Shown here: piece after piece, positions 25,932 to 35,529 of the stretch
How the letters are laid out: each line of letters starts with the position of its first letter
How positions within the stretch are numbered: position 1 is the first letter of the stretch
Origin: Gammaproteobacteria bacterium
GTDB lineage: Bacteria; Pseudomonadota; Gammaproteobacteria; Arenicellales; Arenicellaceae
Assembly (NCBI GenBank): GCA_017854775.1
Contig: JAFMHC010000012.1
Coordinates: 1-49,185 of the forward strand
DNA length: 49,185 nt
Direction of reading: 5' to 3'
Made by a program: the position numbers and the translations under genes
Notes under the pieces: model-generated
Database searches by the model: none
Told to the model about the DNA's origin: nothing
What the model saw: the letters and a program-made list of their open reading frames with translations, nothing else

Positions 25932-27557
25932 ATGACCCTTAAAACCTTTCTGTTTTCCGTTGCTCTTGCCACCGCTAGCTTGAATGCGGCTGCTCAAGTC
26001 GAAAATGGCACCTTTGAAACTTGGTCTAACGGTGCCCCATCCGGTTGGACCACCATCGACTCAGGCATTCTGTTAGACCAAGTAAGCACCCCCATTGTTG
26101 ACGGCCAATATGCGCTGAAAACCACCGTGACCACGGCGTCTCAGAGTAATACCGACTTGCTGCAACAGTTCGACGTTGTCGCTAACCAAACCTATGATTT
26201 TGAAGTCTCGATCTACCACACTGAAGGCAGCGTAGCCGCACGGATCATAGCGGATGGCTATCGAGGCTATTCAGACCCGTCTATTCGTAACCAGTGGCAG
26301 CAACTTCGTTTCAGCTACCAAGCTACCAGCACTAAGACGATTAACTTAGGTCTGCGGTTTTATGATCGATCAGGCTTTGACGGCTCAGAAGTGGTGTATG
26401 TCGATAGCTTTCAACCGACATCGACAACTACCCCACCGGCGCCGACCGGTTGTCAAGACCCCACTACTACAGCTACTACTATCACAATTAATACCGATAA
26501 CTATGGTAGCGAAACCAGCTGGCAGTTAAGCACCGCAGCAGGTCAAACAATTGGAGGTGGTTCTAACTACGCTAACAACCAAAGCTTTGTAAGTGATTTC
26601 TGCCTATCCGAGGGCGATTACACCTTTGCTATCGCGGACACCTTTGGTGATGGTATTTGTTGTAGCTTTGGCAATGGAAGCTATGTCGTTGAGGCAAATG
26701 GTCAAGAACTTTTAAGTGGCGGTCAATTCGCTTCTAATGAAACGCGAAGCTTTACAATTCAAGGGTCAGGTACAACTCCGCCAGATACTGGTGATTACTA
26801 TCAAGCTGCGAATGGGCTAAGCGGATTTGCACTGAAAACTGCATTGCATAACATTATTAAGGGCCATGCGGCTCAAGGTTATGGCGCTCTATGGGGCTTT
26901 TATTCGGCCAATAGTTTAGACCTGTACTTTGAGAACGACGGCAGCATACTCGACATCTACTCGGAAAATCCTAACGGTACTGACCCCTATAACTACACCG
27001 CCATTACTAATCAGTGCGGTAGCTACAATAGTGAAGCTGATTGTTACAATCGTGAGCACTCATTTCCGAGAAGTTGGTTTGGTGGTTCAATAGAGCCGAT
27101 GAATTCAGACGTGCACTTTATCTTTGCCACCGACGGCCAAGTTAACGCCTATCGCGGTAGCTTTCCTTACGGCGAAGTCGGCACTAACGACGTTGTATCT
27201 AACAACGGTTCGGCTCGCGGATCAGCTCAGTCAGGCCTTGGCTATTCAGGTACCGTGTTCGAACCAATTGATGAATTCAAAGGTGATATGGCTCGCGCCA
27301 CCTTATACGTAGCAACTCGTTATGAAAATATAGTCGCAGGCTGGGAAAATAACAGCTCGTCCTCAGACGCCGTTCTCAATGGTAGCAATACTCAGGTATA
27401 TGAAACCTGGTATCTCAATTTGCTAAAGCAATGGCATCAACAAGACCCGGTCAGCCAAAAAGAAATTGATCGTAATAACGCAGCACATGTTTATCAAGGC
27501 AATCGAAACCCGTTTGTTGATCACCCTGAATATGTGCAGTCTATTTGGGGGAATTAG
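25932..27557 (+). CDS. Secreted multidomain endonuclease I
   Basis: 541 residues. A signal peptide of about 20 residues (SVALATASLNAAAQ) is followed by a CBM-like beta sandwich (about 22-165, starting VENGTFETWSNGAPSGW), a short Thr/Pro linker, and a second beta domain (about 170-285) with the GDYTFAIADTFGDGICC motif common in marine secreted enzymes. The endonuclease I domain follows (about 295-541): CYNREHSFPRSWFG with catalytic His, MNSDVHFIFATDGQVNAYRG and IDRNNAAHVYQGNRNPFVDHPE. Members degrade extracellular DNA/RNA with Mg2+. Likely exported, perhaps for scavenging phosphate or nucleotides. A terminator-like hairpin follows. Confidence 0.92.
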   Translation: MTLKTFLFSVALATASLNAAAQVENGTFETWSNGAPSGWTTIDSGILLDQVSTPIVDGQYALKTTVTTASQSNTDLLQQFDVVANQTYDFEVSIYHTEGSVAARIIADGYRGYSDPSIRNQWQQLRFSYQATSTKTINLGLRFYDRSGFDGSEVVYVDSFQPTSTTTPPAPTGCQDPTTTATTITINTDNYGSETSWQLSTAAGQTIGGGSNYANNQSFVSDFCLSEGDYTFAIADTFGDGICCSFGNGSYVVEANGQELLSGGQFASNETRSFTIQGSGTTPPDTGDYYQAANGLSGFALKTALHNIIKGHAAQGYGALWGFYSANSLDLYFENDGSILDIYSENPNGTDPYNYTAITNQCGSYNSEADCYNREHSFPRSWFGGSIEPMNSDVHFIFATDGQVNAYRGSFPYGEVGTNDVVSNNGSARGSAQSGLGYSGTVFEPIDEFKGDMARATLYVATRYENIVAGWENNSSSSDAVLNGSNTQVYETWYLNLLKQWHQQDPVSQKEIDRNNAAHVYQGNRNPFVDHPEYVQSIWGN

Positions 27558-27580
27558 CTCGCGCTTTAGACTATTTAGTC

Positions 27581-27640
27581 GATAAAAGACCGAGCATTCG
27601 TGCTGTCCGTAGGGCTAGTTCGAATGCTCTTTCTCTTATC
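27581..27640 (+). terminator. Hairpin after endonuclease gene
   Basis: Arms GAGCATTCG (27592-27600) and CGAATGCTC (27621-27629) are perfect and extend with a few mismatches to 20 bases each side (GATAAAAGAC against TTCTCTTATC), enclosing a 20-base loop and followed by TTTCTCTT. It is a plausible terminator for the endonuclease transcript. Confidence 0.65.
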
Positions 27641-27816
27641 GAGTACTCTTGCACCTAAAGGTGTAATGAGAATTGTGCGTGGAGCTTATAACTACCGCAA
27701 GCAGAGTAATAGAAATGTCTTACCCCCAATTACTCGATCTAAGGTATATATTTTTTAGGTGCCCTTGGGGATACCTAGGGCTATCTTACGATAGCGTTTG
27801 GGCTAAGTGTATTCAC

Positions 27817-29388
27817 TTATTTCGATGCGGACAAATTTTCAAGTGACGCCGGGAATGCTTGCGCGTCCTCTCTAAAGTAAACTTGGTACCTTTCTTCAAA
27901 CCCAGCTCTCGGGGGGATTCGGCCGTCTAGTAATGAGGAATGGAGGCCGTCGACAAAGTACATCGCGACGTCTTGCTTGTCTTTAGTTTTGATCGCGCCT
28001 CTTGGTATGAGGTTAAACAAATCTTTTACATGCGAGCGAGATTCTTCTGAGATGTTGATGTTATTGGCTTCGCCCGACGCTTCTAATCTCGCTGCTCGAT
28101 TCACCGTGCTCCCCCAAATATCGAAGGCGAATTTTTTGATGCCTACTACGCCTGCAACGACGGGTCCCGAATGTATGCCTATGCGGATTTCCCAGTCGGG
28201 ATAGTCTTCGCGGCTGCTAAGTTGCTTTGTTATTTCGATGCACTCCATCGCCGCCAAAATCATATCGGCGCAATGTGATAAGTTACGGCTAGGAACGCCA
28301 GAAACAGCCATGTAGCAATCGCCAATAGTTTTTAGTTTCTCGACATTATATTTATCGCAAATTTTGTCAAACTCAGTGAAATATTCATTTAATACCTCAA
28401 CCAGTTTATCAACTGATAACTTCTCAGTTGAGAGAGTAAAGCCTTTAATGTCGGCAAACATCACGGTGGCCGAAGAATAGTATTGGGGTGCTACTTTGCC
28501 GTTGTCGACTAATTCATCGGCGGTAGATTTGGGTAAAATGTTCAACAATAAATGTTGTGATCTCTGACGTTGTTCATTAACAATTCTATATTGCTCATCA
28601 AGCTTGTCTCTAGCTTCAAGCAAGCGGCCGCCCATGTCGTTAAAACTTTCAGCGAGATCATGCAATTCATCTTTGGATTTGTCATTGATGCGATGATCTA
28701 AATCACCTGCACCAATTTTTTCCGCACCTAATTGGAGACCGGTTAAGCGGCTCATTAAGTCCCTAGAAAACCATATTAAGATTAGCATTAAAAATAATGT
28801 TGAGCCCAAAAACACGGATGTCGAGAGCTTATTGGTTAATGCAGACGTAGTGGCATAATTTTCTCGCGCCAGTTTGATGCGAGACTCTTCGGCTTGAATT
28901 AGGGCGGGTAAATAAATTTGCATTACCTCATTGGCTAACGGCTCGGCATTAATTGCCAGCTCCATCAATGCTTCGGTATGATCTCGACCGAAGTAAAGAT
29001 AGAAGCGACGCCATGACTTAATCAAGGCCTCATATTTGCTACTCAGCGCGGTCAGTTCCTTACTGCTCTCAGAGCCGACACTGCTAGAAATACGGGAAAT
29101 ACTTTCGGCAACTACGTTGGTTTGAGTATCAAAACGCTCGATGTCTTTCGGGTGCAGAGCTAGGTCTTCTGTGCCACTAACAAATTGGCCCATAATGGTA
29201 TTTTGTTTACTAAGGTCATTCAGGCCCCTCTGAGTTTCGCCGAGTGCGATCTGTACCTCGGTAGCAAGTCGTAACTCCTCAATGGCGTTATTACTTTTAC
29301 TTTTGCTCCAGAAATAGACAGACAGATTTGCCCCGGAAAACGCCACAACAAGCACAAAGATTAGAATCAGTTTGCCGCCGATATTCAT
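27817..29388 (-). CDS. Membrane adenylate cyclase (class III) with HAMP domain
   Basis: 523 residues: membrane segment 6-26, periplasmic helical sensor region (about 30-185), second membrane segment (about 189-208), HAMP (about 210-262), a coiled coil, then a class III catalytic domain (about 305-480). Metal aspartates are Asp312 (MFADIKGFT) and Asp357 (KTIGDCYM). Purine-specifying Lys353 and Asp423 (FDIWGS) indicate ATP rather than GTP. Catalytic Asn430 and Arg434 are present. The enzyme should make cAMP in response to a periplasmic signal. It is last in a four-gene operon after a PBP-like protein, which could deliver that signal. Confidence 0.93.
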   Translation of the reverse strand: MNIGGKLILIFVLVVAFSGANLSVYFWSKSKSNNAIEELRLATEVQIALGETQRGLNDLSKQNTIMGQFVSGTEDLALHPKDIERFDTQTNVVAESISRISSSVGSESSKELTALSSKYEALIKSWRRFYLYFGRDHTEALMELAINAEPLANEVMQIYLPALIQAEESRIKLARENYATTSALTNKLSTSVFLGSTLFLMLILIWFSRDLMSRLTGLQLGAEKIGAGDLDHRINDKSKDELHDLAESFNDMGGRLLEARDKLDEQYRIVNEQRQRSQHLLLNILPKSTADELVDNGKVAPQYYSSATVMFADIKGFTLSTEKLSVDKLVEVLNEYFTEFDKICDKYNVEKLKTIGDCYMAVSGVPSRNLSHCADMILAAMECIEITKQLSSREDYPDWEIRIGIHSGPVVAGVVGIKKFAFDIWGSTVNRAARLEASGEANNINISEESRSHVKDLFNLIPRGAIKTKDKQDVAMYFVDGLHSSLLDGRIPPRAGFEERYQVYFREDAQAFPASLENLSASK

Positions 29389-29418
29389 GATTATTAGTGC
29401 AGTGTATCCGCTGAAGAG

Positions 29419-29913
29419 TTATTTAAAAACCAATGGGTAACCTTCCTCACCAGGAAGAATATTATCAACTTTTAAGACCTTGGCATCAGGCGGAACTTCA
29501 GCATCATCTACAAATGCGATTGCGCCTGGAATTCGACTAACTAATATCCCAGCCATTTCATTTGATAGAACAACTTTGGGGCCAGAGGCCGCTTCTGTCC
29601 GAAATACTTTTGATATCCAAAATTGCCGATATTGAGGCTCGCTCATTTTCATTACTTCACCGAGTACCGTATCCCGCTCCCAAGAAACGGGTGCCTGAAT
29701 GAGTAAAGTGACAAGCCCGCCGCCCTTCCAAAATCGAATGTCACCTAATAAGAGCAGTCTAAGGTCTTCAGTAGAAATGCTATCTTGTTGCACAGTCGGG
29801 TTAACGATCACTACCAAACTTCGTTTGTTGTCGGCATTAGCATCCGTCTGTGCAAAGCCTGTTGAGGCTGAGCATAGTAAAAAGAAGACTAGTAGCACTT
29901 TAAAATATTGCAT
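29419..29913 (-). CDS. PstS-like periplasmic substrate-binding protein (short)
   Basis: 164 residues with a cleavable signal peptide (VLLVFFLLCSASTGFAQ). The mature part shows PBP_like features: VVIVNPTVQQDSISTEDLRLLLLGDIRFWKGG (a typical opening of short phosphate-binding-like proteins), then FWISKVFRTEAASGPKVV and IPGAIAFVDDAEVP. It is about half the size of PstS and has no ABC transporter genes nearby, so it is more likely a sensor accessory than an uptake component. It lies 30 bases upstream of the adenylate cyclase and 69 bases downstream of the barrel gene on the same strand. Confidence 0.82.
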   Translation of the reverse strand: MQYFKVLLVFFLLCSASTGFAQTDANADNKRSLVVIVNPTVQQDSISTEDLRLLLLGDIRFWKGGGLVTLLIQAPVSWERDTVLGEVMKMSEPQYRQFWISKVFRTEAASGPKVVLSNEMAGILVSRIPGAIAFVDDAEVPPDAKVLKVDNILPGEEGYPLVFK

Positions 29914-29982
29914 CGTATAACTCTCAATATGAACTAATTTTGTAAATTTTTTTGAACTCTCTATGAGCGAGCCGAATAGAGT

Positions 29983-31059
29983 TTAGAAAAAGGCCGAAAA
30001 TTGACCATGAATACTCTCGATAGAGAGGTCATCATCTTTCAAATCGTCATGCCTGATTTCAAATTTGATCGCTGAATTATCAGTAACATCGTAGCGGATG
30101 CCTAAGGTTTGGCGATCCTGTGATTGAAGGCCAGCGAACACATAGTCGTCTTCATCGATGTCTAGATAATCCAAACGGACATAAGGCCTTAACCGACCTT
30201 CCATTACAGAAAGCCTGTGACTGTACTGAAGATACGCACCATAGTTACTTGTGTTGCCACGAGCATCTTGAGAATCATGCTTTACCGCAGAAGCCTCAGC
30301 CAAAAAATCACCTGTGATGCCTGAGTATCGAAAATGAGCGGTGAAAACTTGCTCCTCAAACGTTGAGCCATCACTGCTCTTGAGATCACCAACCCAAGTC
30401 GAACCGCCATAATTGAGTTTGCGGTTTTTATTTGGTGTCACATTTATTTGCGCTACAAATGCTTCTTTACCTTTAACCGTAACCGGGCTAGAAAAATCTG
30501 GGATTATTAGATCAGCTTCTCGGCCTTGGCCTAAGCCAATATCCAAATCTATCGTTAGGCTTTCGGTACGAATTTTTCGCTCATACATGACGCCGACATA
30601 ATGAGCCGGAACAAAACCTAAGCCAAAATCGCTTTGAACGGGCCTATCTTTACTGATTTGCAGCCATCGACCGTGATGATAATACTGATTCCAATAACCT
30701 ACTGGAGCATGGTATCGGCCAGCTGAAATTTGGCTATTGTTGTCGATGTCGTACTTAACTACCCAGCGCTCTAAACTATCACTTGTATTGTCCTCGGTAA
30801 CAGTCAGTTCGGCTTCAATGAAAGTAGTGATACGTGAACTCAGGCGTGATGAGAGATGTAACGCAACCCTTGCTTCTTGAAAGCCGTCGTCGATTTGGGT
30901 GTTTTGTTGTTCTGGGAGCGAATCAAACTGAGCGACATCTATATGAGCAAAACCAATTAGGTTGACATTTCGTAGAGTATCGTCGCTTTCCCAAAGGGTC
31001 GTCGCGGTGCTTGGTAAGGAAGAGCTTACTAATGCTGCAAATACTATTTTCTTCAACAT
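29983..31059 (-). CDS. Outer-membrane porin-like beta barrel
   Basis: 358 residues from the ATG at 31059, one base after the stop of the SCO gene; a GTG at 31074 overlapping that gene is possible. Signal peptide MLKKIVFAALVSSSLPSTA. The mature protein has alternating amphipathic strands, short turns, and a C-terminal Phe (QFSAFF), as needed for BAM-dependent insertion. Segments such as ISAGRYHAPVGYWNQYYHHGRWLQ resemble phosphate-selective porin O/P-like or DcaP-like barrels. Substrate unknown. Middle member of the SCO-barrel-PBP-cyclase operon. Confidence 0.8.
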   Translation of the reverse strand: MLKKIVFAALVSSSLPSTATTLWESDDTLRNVNLIGFAHIDVAQFDSLPEQQNTQIDDGFQEARVALHLSSRLSSRITTFIEAELTVTEDNTSDSLERWVVKYDIDNNSQISAGRYHAPVGYWNQYYHHGRWLQISKDRPVQSDFGLGFVPAHYVGVMYERKIRTESLTIDLDIGLGQGREADLIIPDFSSPVTVKGKEAFVAQINVTPNKNRKLNYGGSTWVGDLKSSDGSTFEEQVFTAHFRYSGITGDFLAEASAVKHDSQDARGNTSNYGAYLQYSHRLSVMEGRLRPYVRLDYLDIDEDDYVFAGLQSQDRQTLGIRYDVTDNSAIKFEIRHDDLKDDDLSIESIHGQFSAFF

Positions 31060-31060
31060 T

Positions 31061-31615
31061 CTATTTTTTCTCACTTAGGATGCTTAATCGTTCGACATCG
31101 GTGCTCATTTTTACAACATCTACTATGTTGCCTTGGGAATCGATAATAAATATTTTCATACGATGAAATACATGATCATCAAGGCGGGTAAATTGGTAAC
31201 CAAGCTGTTTTGCAACAGTAGCCACTTGTGGTTCTGTGCTGGTTAGGAAGTACCAGTTTTTGCTAACTAAACCTCGTTCGATTCGGTAAGCGTTTAACGC
31301 CGCTGGCGTATCATTTTTTGGATCCAGCGACATAAGTATAAAGTTCGCGGATATGCCTCTGTTCTGAAACACCTTTTCTAATTGCTTAAACTTCTCAATG
31401 GTTAAGTTGCAGGTGTTAGGGCAGTCTGTGTAAAACAAGGAAACGATACGAACGTCGCCTGCTATTGAATCGGTTAAAACTTGCTCGCCTTCATCATTAC
31501 TCCATGGTAACAAATCAGGCCTAAATTCAGCGTGAGAAGCGAAGCTCAGTGAGCTTAACATCAGGTAGAAAGCGGCAATCAGGCTATTTTTGATACCACC
31601 AATATTAATTATCAT
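31061..31615 (-). CDS. SCO1/SenC-family thioredoxin-fold protein
   Basis: 184 residues. N-terminal signal (about residues 8-29), then a thioredoxin fold with the copper-binding CPNTC pair (Cys65 and Cys69, in SLFYTDCPNTCNLT) and a conserved late histidine (His151 in DDHVFHRMKIFIID). SCO proteins hand copper to cytochrome oxidase or act as periplasmic thiol reductants. No oxidase genes are nearby; instead it opens an operon with a barrel, a PBP-like protein and an adenylate cyclase, suggesting a sensing or redox-maintenance role. DPKNDTPAAL matches the family. Confidence 0.88.
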   Translation of the reverse strand: MIINIGGIKNSLIAAFYLMLSSLSFASHAEFRPDLLPWSNDEGEQVLTDSIAGDVRIVSLFYTDCPNTCNLTIEKFKQLEKVFQNRGISANFILMSLDPKNDTPAALNAYRIERGLVSKNWYFLTSTEPQVATVAKQLGYQFTRLDDHVFHRMKIFIIDSQGNIVDVVKMSTDVERLSILSEKK

Positions 31616-31740
31616 CTTTTATCGTGAATTGTCAGGAATGATGCGTCTATTGCTTCATTTCAAATATTAACACAAAGTAAGATTTCTACACTATGCCATC
31701 ATCGCTAGATTAGCAAAGTAGCTACGCTTGCTGGATCAAG

Positions 31741-32262
31741 CTATTCGTCGAGCACTGACACCATCACGTCATCGGAAACACTCTCAAGAATCTCTTCCAA
31801 ATCATCTTCACTGAGGTCATCAGGCATAGCTAAAAACAAGTGTGCGCGAAAGATTGGGTAGCCCGCCATCGAAGCACTTTCAACCTCGGTATCGATGTTA
31901 TCAACATTAACGTTTTCCGCCGCCAAGGCTGAGGAAATCTCCTTGATAATACCAGGGCGATCGTTTGCTTCGACTAAAATTTGGAGGCCATTAACTTCAA
32001 TGTCGTCGGTCTTAACGCCTTCTGCTTTTTGTACGGTTACCCAAACACCGTCTTCACTCATAGCGTCGAAGTCAGCGATCAACCCGGCTTTATTACCGCT
32101 CTCCACGGCTATGTGTACAATGCCTGTGAATTGGCCGCACAAGCGCGACAGGCTACTCTCGAGCCAATTGCCTTTGTTGGCTAATACCGTATCTGATAAG
32201 GCGCGAATGATGCCTGGTCGATCTTTGGCGAATAAGGTGATGATTATTTTTTCGGTGCTCAT
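31741..32262 (-). CDS. gcvR: GcvR-like protein with two ACT domains
   Basis: 173 residues from the ATG at 32262; a longer frame from 32328 lacks support. Two ACT modules: IIITLFAKDRPGIIRALSDTVLANKGNWLESSLSRL and LQILVEANDRPGIIKEISSALAAENVNVDNIDTE, each with the DRPGII ligand turn. E. coli GcvR binds glycine and blocks GcvA at the glycine-cleavage operon. No gcv genes are in the window. The acidic C-terminus (DDLSEDDLEEILESVSDD) is typical of the family. Divergent from the DUF418 gene. Confidence 0.87.
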   Translation of the reverse strand: MSTEKIIITLFAKDRPGIIRALSDTVLANKGNWLESSLSRLCGQFTGIVHIAVESGNKAGLIADFDAMSEDGVWVTVQKAEGVKTDDIEVNGLQILVEANDRPGIIKEISSALAAENVNVDNIDTEVESASMAGYPIFRAHLFLAMPDDLSEDDLEEILESVSDDVMVSVLDE

Positions 32263-32403
32263 AAGGTGCCTACTGCAATCTAAATAGTAACAAATCGAGT
32301 ATACGCGCATAATCTTTACGCGGCTCAATCAATAAGGTAACTTTCGCGCAACTGAGCAACGCCGTTATGTCGATCGTTATCGCTTGTACCAAGAATAATA
32401 AAT

Positions 32404-33585
32404 ATGAATATCAAAACCAAGCAGCGAATTGTTAGCTTAGACCTTCTACGTGGCATTGCCGTGCTTGGAATTCTCTGGATGAATATTCAGTCATTCTCTG
32501 CACCCCTCGCATCGTATGGAAACCCGACTGCTTATGGGGATTTTAGTGGCGCAAACTTTTACGCATGGGTGATAGCCAATGTGTTTGCTGAGTTAAAATT
32601 CATGACTCTGTTTTCGATATTGTTTGGTGCCGGAATAGCAATTTTTTATAATCGAGCCAGCGAAAAAGGAGTTGATGCCCAAGCTCTGAATACGCGGCGT
32701 ATGCAGTGGCTATTGGTGTTTGGCTTGATACATGGCTATTTGATTTGGTATGGAGATATTCTCTTTATTTATGCTATCTGTGGATTAATTGCGGTTAAAT
32801 TTGTTACTGCGTCAACCAAGCGGTTGCTAGTCTCAGCCTCGTTGATGCTCATGGTTCCGGTGCTACTTACCTATTTGTTGTTGCTTTTGATAGCGACTGA
32901 CGATCCACAATTAATCACAGAACTAACACAGGACTGGGCGCCATCCCAAGCATTACTTCAGCAAGAGATTAGCGCTTTTAAAGGTTCCTGGCTTGATGCA
33001 AGGCTCGCCAGTATTCCGAACGCTATTACTATTCAATCGGCTGGGCTTTTTATTTATGGCTGGCGGGCACTGGCGGGTATGCTAATCGGCATCGCATTGC
33101 TTCGAATCGGTTTCATTACCGCCTCTATGCACGCAAGTCGCTATAAGCTGGTGGCGCTGATAACGTTGCCTTTAGGTTTGTCGGTGTCCGCATGGGGAGT
33201 GATAGAAAATATCGCTCATGATTTTTCGATGCAATTCTCCACTGGCCTCGGAACACTATTCAACTACGTTGGCAGCCTAGCCACAAGCATCGGCTACATC
33301 GCCTTAGTTATGTTGCTGTGTCAATCTCAAGCACTCGCTGGTTTAAAATCGGCGCTAAGCAATGTTGGGAAAATGGCATTTACTAACTACATCATGCAAA
33401 GCGTGATCTGTACCTTTATCTTTTATGGCTACGGCTTGAATTACTTTGCAGAATTGAGTCGTGTCGAATGTTTGGCCGTAGTGGTGAGTGTTTGGGGCAT
33501 TCAGCTAGCTTATTCGAGCTGGTGGTTATCACGCTTTAAGCAAGGCCCGCTTGAGCAGTTTTGGCGCTACCTTACTTATCGATAA
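32404..33585 (+). CDS. DUF418 family membrane protein
   Basis: 393 residues with about ten membrane segments. The opening RIVSLDLLRGIAVLGILWMNIQSF is the family hallmark. FSILFGAGIAIFYNRA, HGYLIWYGDILFIYAICGLI and a C-terminal TNYIMQSVICTFIFYGYGL block (DUF418 domain) agree. The family is related to acyltransferase 3-like membrane proteins and has no assigned reaction. Stands alone between gcvR and selO. Confidence 0.88.
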   Translation: MNIKTKQRIVSLDLLRGIAVLGILWMNIQSFSAPLASYGNPTAYGDFSGANFYAWVIANVFAELKFMTLFSILFGAGIAIFYNRASEKGVDAQALNTRRMQWLLVFGLIHGYLIWYGDILFIYAICGLIAVKFVTASTKRLLVSASLMLMVPVLLTYLLLLLIATDDPQLITELTQDWAPSQALLQQEISAFKGSWLDARLASIPNAITIQSAGLFIYGWRALAGMLIGIALLRIGFITASMHASRYKLVALITLPLGLSVSAWGVIENIAHDFSMQFSTGLGTLFNYVGSLATSIGYIALVMLLCQSQALAGLKSALSNVGKMAFTNYIMQSVICTFIFYGYGLNYFAELSRVECLAVVVSVWGIQLAYSSWWLSRFKQGPLEQFWRYLTYR

Positions 33586-33646
33586 CTTACTTATCCAAGG
33601 ACTACTTACCCAAGGCCCATTTATCAAAGGGCCATTTATCAAAGGG

Positions 33647-35218
33647 CTAAGACGAACACGACAACATAGAGCAACCTACTTTACTGCGAGCCCACTCTGG
33701 ACGTTTCTCAGCAAATTGTTCACAGCCGTCTTGCTGTTGGTAAGGCTTTCGCAAGGTGGTTAACAATTGCTCGACCATCGAATAGTCGCCAGCCTCGGCT
33801 TTATCGATCGCTAGCTGTGCGAGGTAGTTTCTAAATACGTAGAGAGGGTTAACCGAGTTCATCGCGGAAATTCGATCGGCACTATTGAGCTTATCTTGAT
33901 CTCGGCGAATCTGGTAATCATCAAGCCATTGCTGCATAGCGGATCGATAGTCATCACCATGCTGCTGCTGCTGATAATAAGCCTCTGTAAAGTTACTCGG
34001 GCTAAGATCATCATTGGCTAAACAACGATAGAAAATCGTCATATCGGTTTCGACCTGAGCGAGTAGCCGCTCGAGGCGCTCGAACAAATCTTGGTCACCT
34101 TCTAATACTTCAACTAGCCCCAGTTTAGCGGCCATCATTTCAAGCCACTGGGTGTGATAACTTTGCTGAAAGCGATTGAGCACAGCTTCAAGTGGTTCAG
34201 CCTCTTTTATCAACGGGTAAATACTATTGGCCAGTTGGTAGCAATTCCATAGTGCAATATTGGCTTGTTCGCTGTAGCGGTAGCGTTTGTTTTGCAAGTC
34301 GGTGGTGTTGGGTGTCCAGTCTGGGTTGAAATCATCTAACCAGCCATAGGGGCCATAATCAATCGTCAGGCCGAGTATCGACATGTTGTCGGTGTTCATC
34401 ACACCGTGAACAAAGCCGACACGCATCCATTCAACAATCATGCTTGCCGTGCGTTGGCAAACTTCGTCGAGCCAAGCAATGTATAGCTCTTTCGAGCCTG
34501 CGGCATGCTCATCAAGTAACTTAGAAAAGTGGTGGTCGATAGTCACGTCGAGCAACTGTTTTAGCTCATCGTGCTCATTGCGCGAGGCAAGAATTTGAAA
34601 GCTGCCAAAGCGTATAAAGCTTGGGCTTAAGCGGCAGACAACGGTGCCTGGCTCATAAGCTGGATTGCCATCGTAGAGTACATCGCGCATCACCTGCTCG
34701 CCGGTATTGATCAAACTCAAGGCGCGTGTAGTCGGCACGCCTAAATGATGCATAGCCTCGCTGCAAACAAACTCTCTGATTGATGAGCGTAATACCGCCA
34801 GCCCATCGGCGGTCCGTGAATAGGGAGTTGGCCCAGCGCCTTTAAGTTGTAAAGCCCAATAGTCGCCCTGCTGGTTTACCACCTCGCCTAGATTAATCGC
34901 CCGCCCGTCACCTAGCTGGCCCGCCCAGTTACCAAACTGGTGACCGCCGTAGCACATAGCGTAGGGCTTCATGCCGTCAAGCAATTGGTTACCGGAAAAG
35001 GTTTGTAAGAACGCGTCGCTATTGCAGTCCTGTGCAGATAAATCCAATAACTTCGCCGCCTCCTTGGAAAACGCTACTAGCGTCGGAGAGCTTACCTGAG
35101 TCGGTTCGACATAGGAGTAACAGGCCTTATAAACCTGTCGCCGAGTGTTTTCAGTAATAGGGTCAGCCGGTAAGTCACGAGTGAAGCGATTGTCAAAGGT
35201 AAGAGTTTTCAAAATCAT
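33647..35218 (-). CDS. selO: SelO family protein AMPylase (YdiU)
   Basis: 523 residues, a pseudokinase fold that transfers AMP to Ser/Thr/Tyr of target proteins under oxidative stress. Typical blocks: MCYGGHQFGNWAGQLGDGRAINLGE, LQLKGAGPTPYSRTADGLAVLRSSIREFVCSEAM, FVHGVMNTDNMSILGLTIDYGPYGWLDDFNPDW (metal-binding) and NPLYVFRNYLAQLAIDKAE. It ends GCSMLSCSS, where the penultimate-region Cys replaces the selenocysteine of animal SelO. Length is somewhat above E. coli YdiU (478). Convergent with DUF418. Confidence 0.95.
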   Translation of the reverse strand: MILKTLTFDNRFTRDLPADPITENTRRQVYKACYSYVEPTQVSSPTLVAFSKEAAKLLDLSAQDCNSDAFLQTFSGNQLLDGMKPYAMCYGGHQFGNWAGQLGDGRAINLGEVVNQQGDYWALQLKGAGPTPYSRTADGLAVLRSSIREFVCSEAMHHLGVPTTRALSLINTGEQVMRDVLYDGNPAYEPGTVVCRLSPSFIRFGSFQILASRNEHDELKQLLDVTIDHHFSKLLDEHAAGSKELYIAWLDEVCQRTASMIVEWMRVGFVHGVMNTDNMSILGLTIDYGPYGWLDDFNPDWTPNTTDLQNKRYRYSEQANIALWNCYQLANSIYPLIKEAEPLEAVLNRFQQSYHTQWLEMMAAKLGLVEVLEGDQDLFERLERLLAQVETDMTIFYRCLANDDLSPSNFTEAYYQQQQHGDDYRSAMQQWLDDYQIRRDQDKLNSADRISAMNSVNPLYVFRNYLAQLAIDKAEAGDYSMVEQLLTTLRKPYQQQDGCEQFAEKRPEWARSKVGCSMLSCSS

Positions 35219-35529
35219 GTTTTTCCAGTTAGCATTCTAGGTTTAGAATAACAAACATGATGTCAACATGAGACCTCAATATAAGGTCGACGCACGATTA
35301 AGTGTCTAATTGTGTCCAATGCCTTGCTTGAAACAGTGGTCGGTGGTTGCTCAATGCATTCTAATTGCACATCTACTCTTACTTTAACTGTTAGCCTAAT
35401 AATTAGTTCAACTACTAGCCCGGCTATTTAACCCAGCTACTAACCTAACTATGAAAAATACCAGACAGTGGTGCTTTTCGGCGAGTCCTATGCCGAGCCC
35501 TGAAAATTATACAAAAGGAGCGTTTTCTA
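35219..35529. other. Intergenic region between selO and DUF3592 gene
   Basis: 311 bases with divergent flanking genes, so promoters for both must lie here. I see no gene or strong structure. AAGGAG at 35515 serves the DUF3592 gene. The part around 35385-35455 has loosely repeated CTAACT/TTAGTT words without a clear unit. Confidence 0.5.

Noticed and set aside
33601-33646. Two copies of a 15-base word (GGCCATTTATCAAAG) after the DUF418 gene
   Set aside because: Only two units, no coding or structural consequence seen; ordinary slippage.
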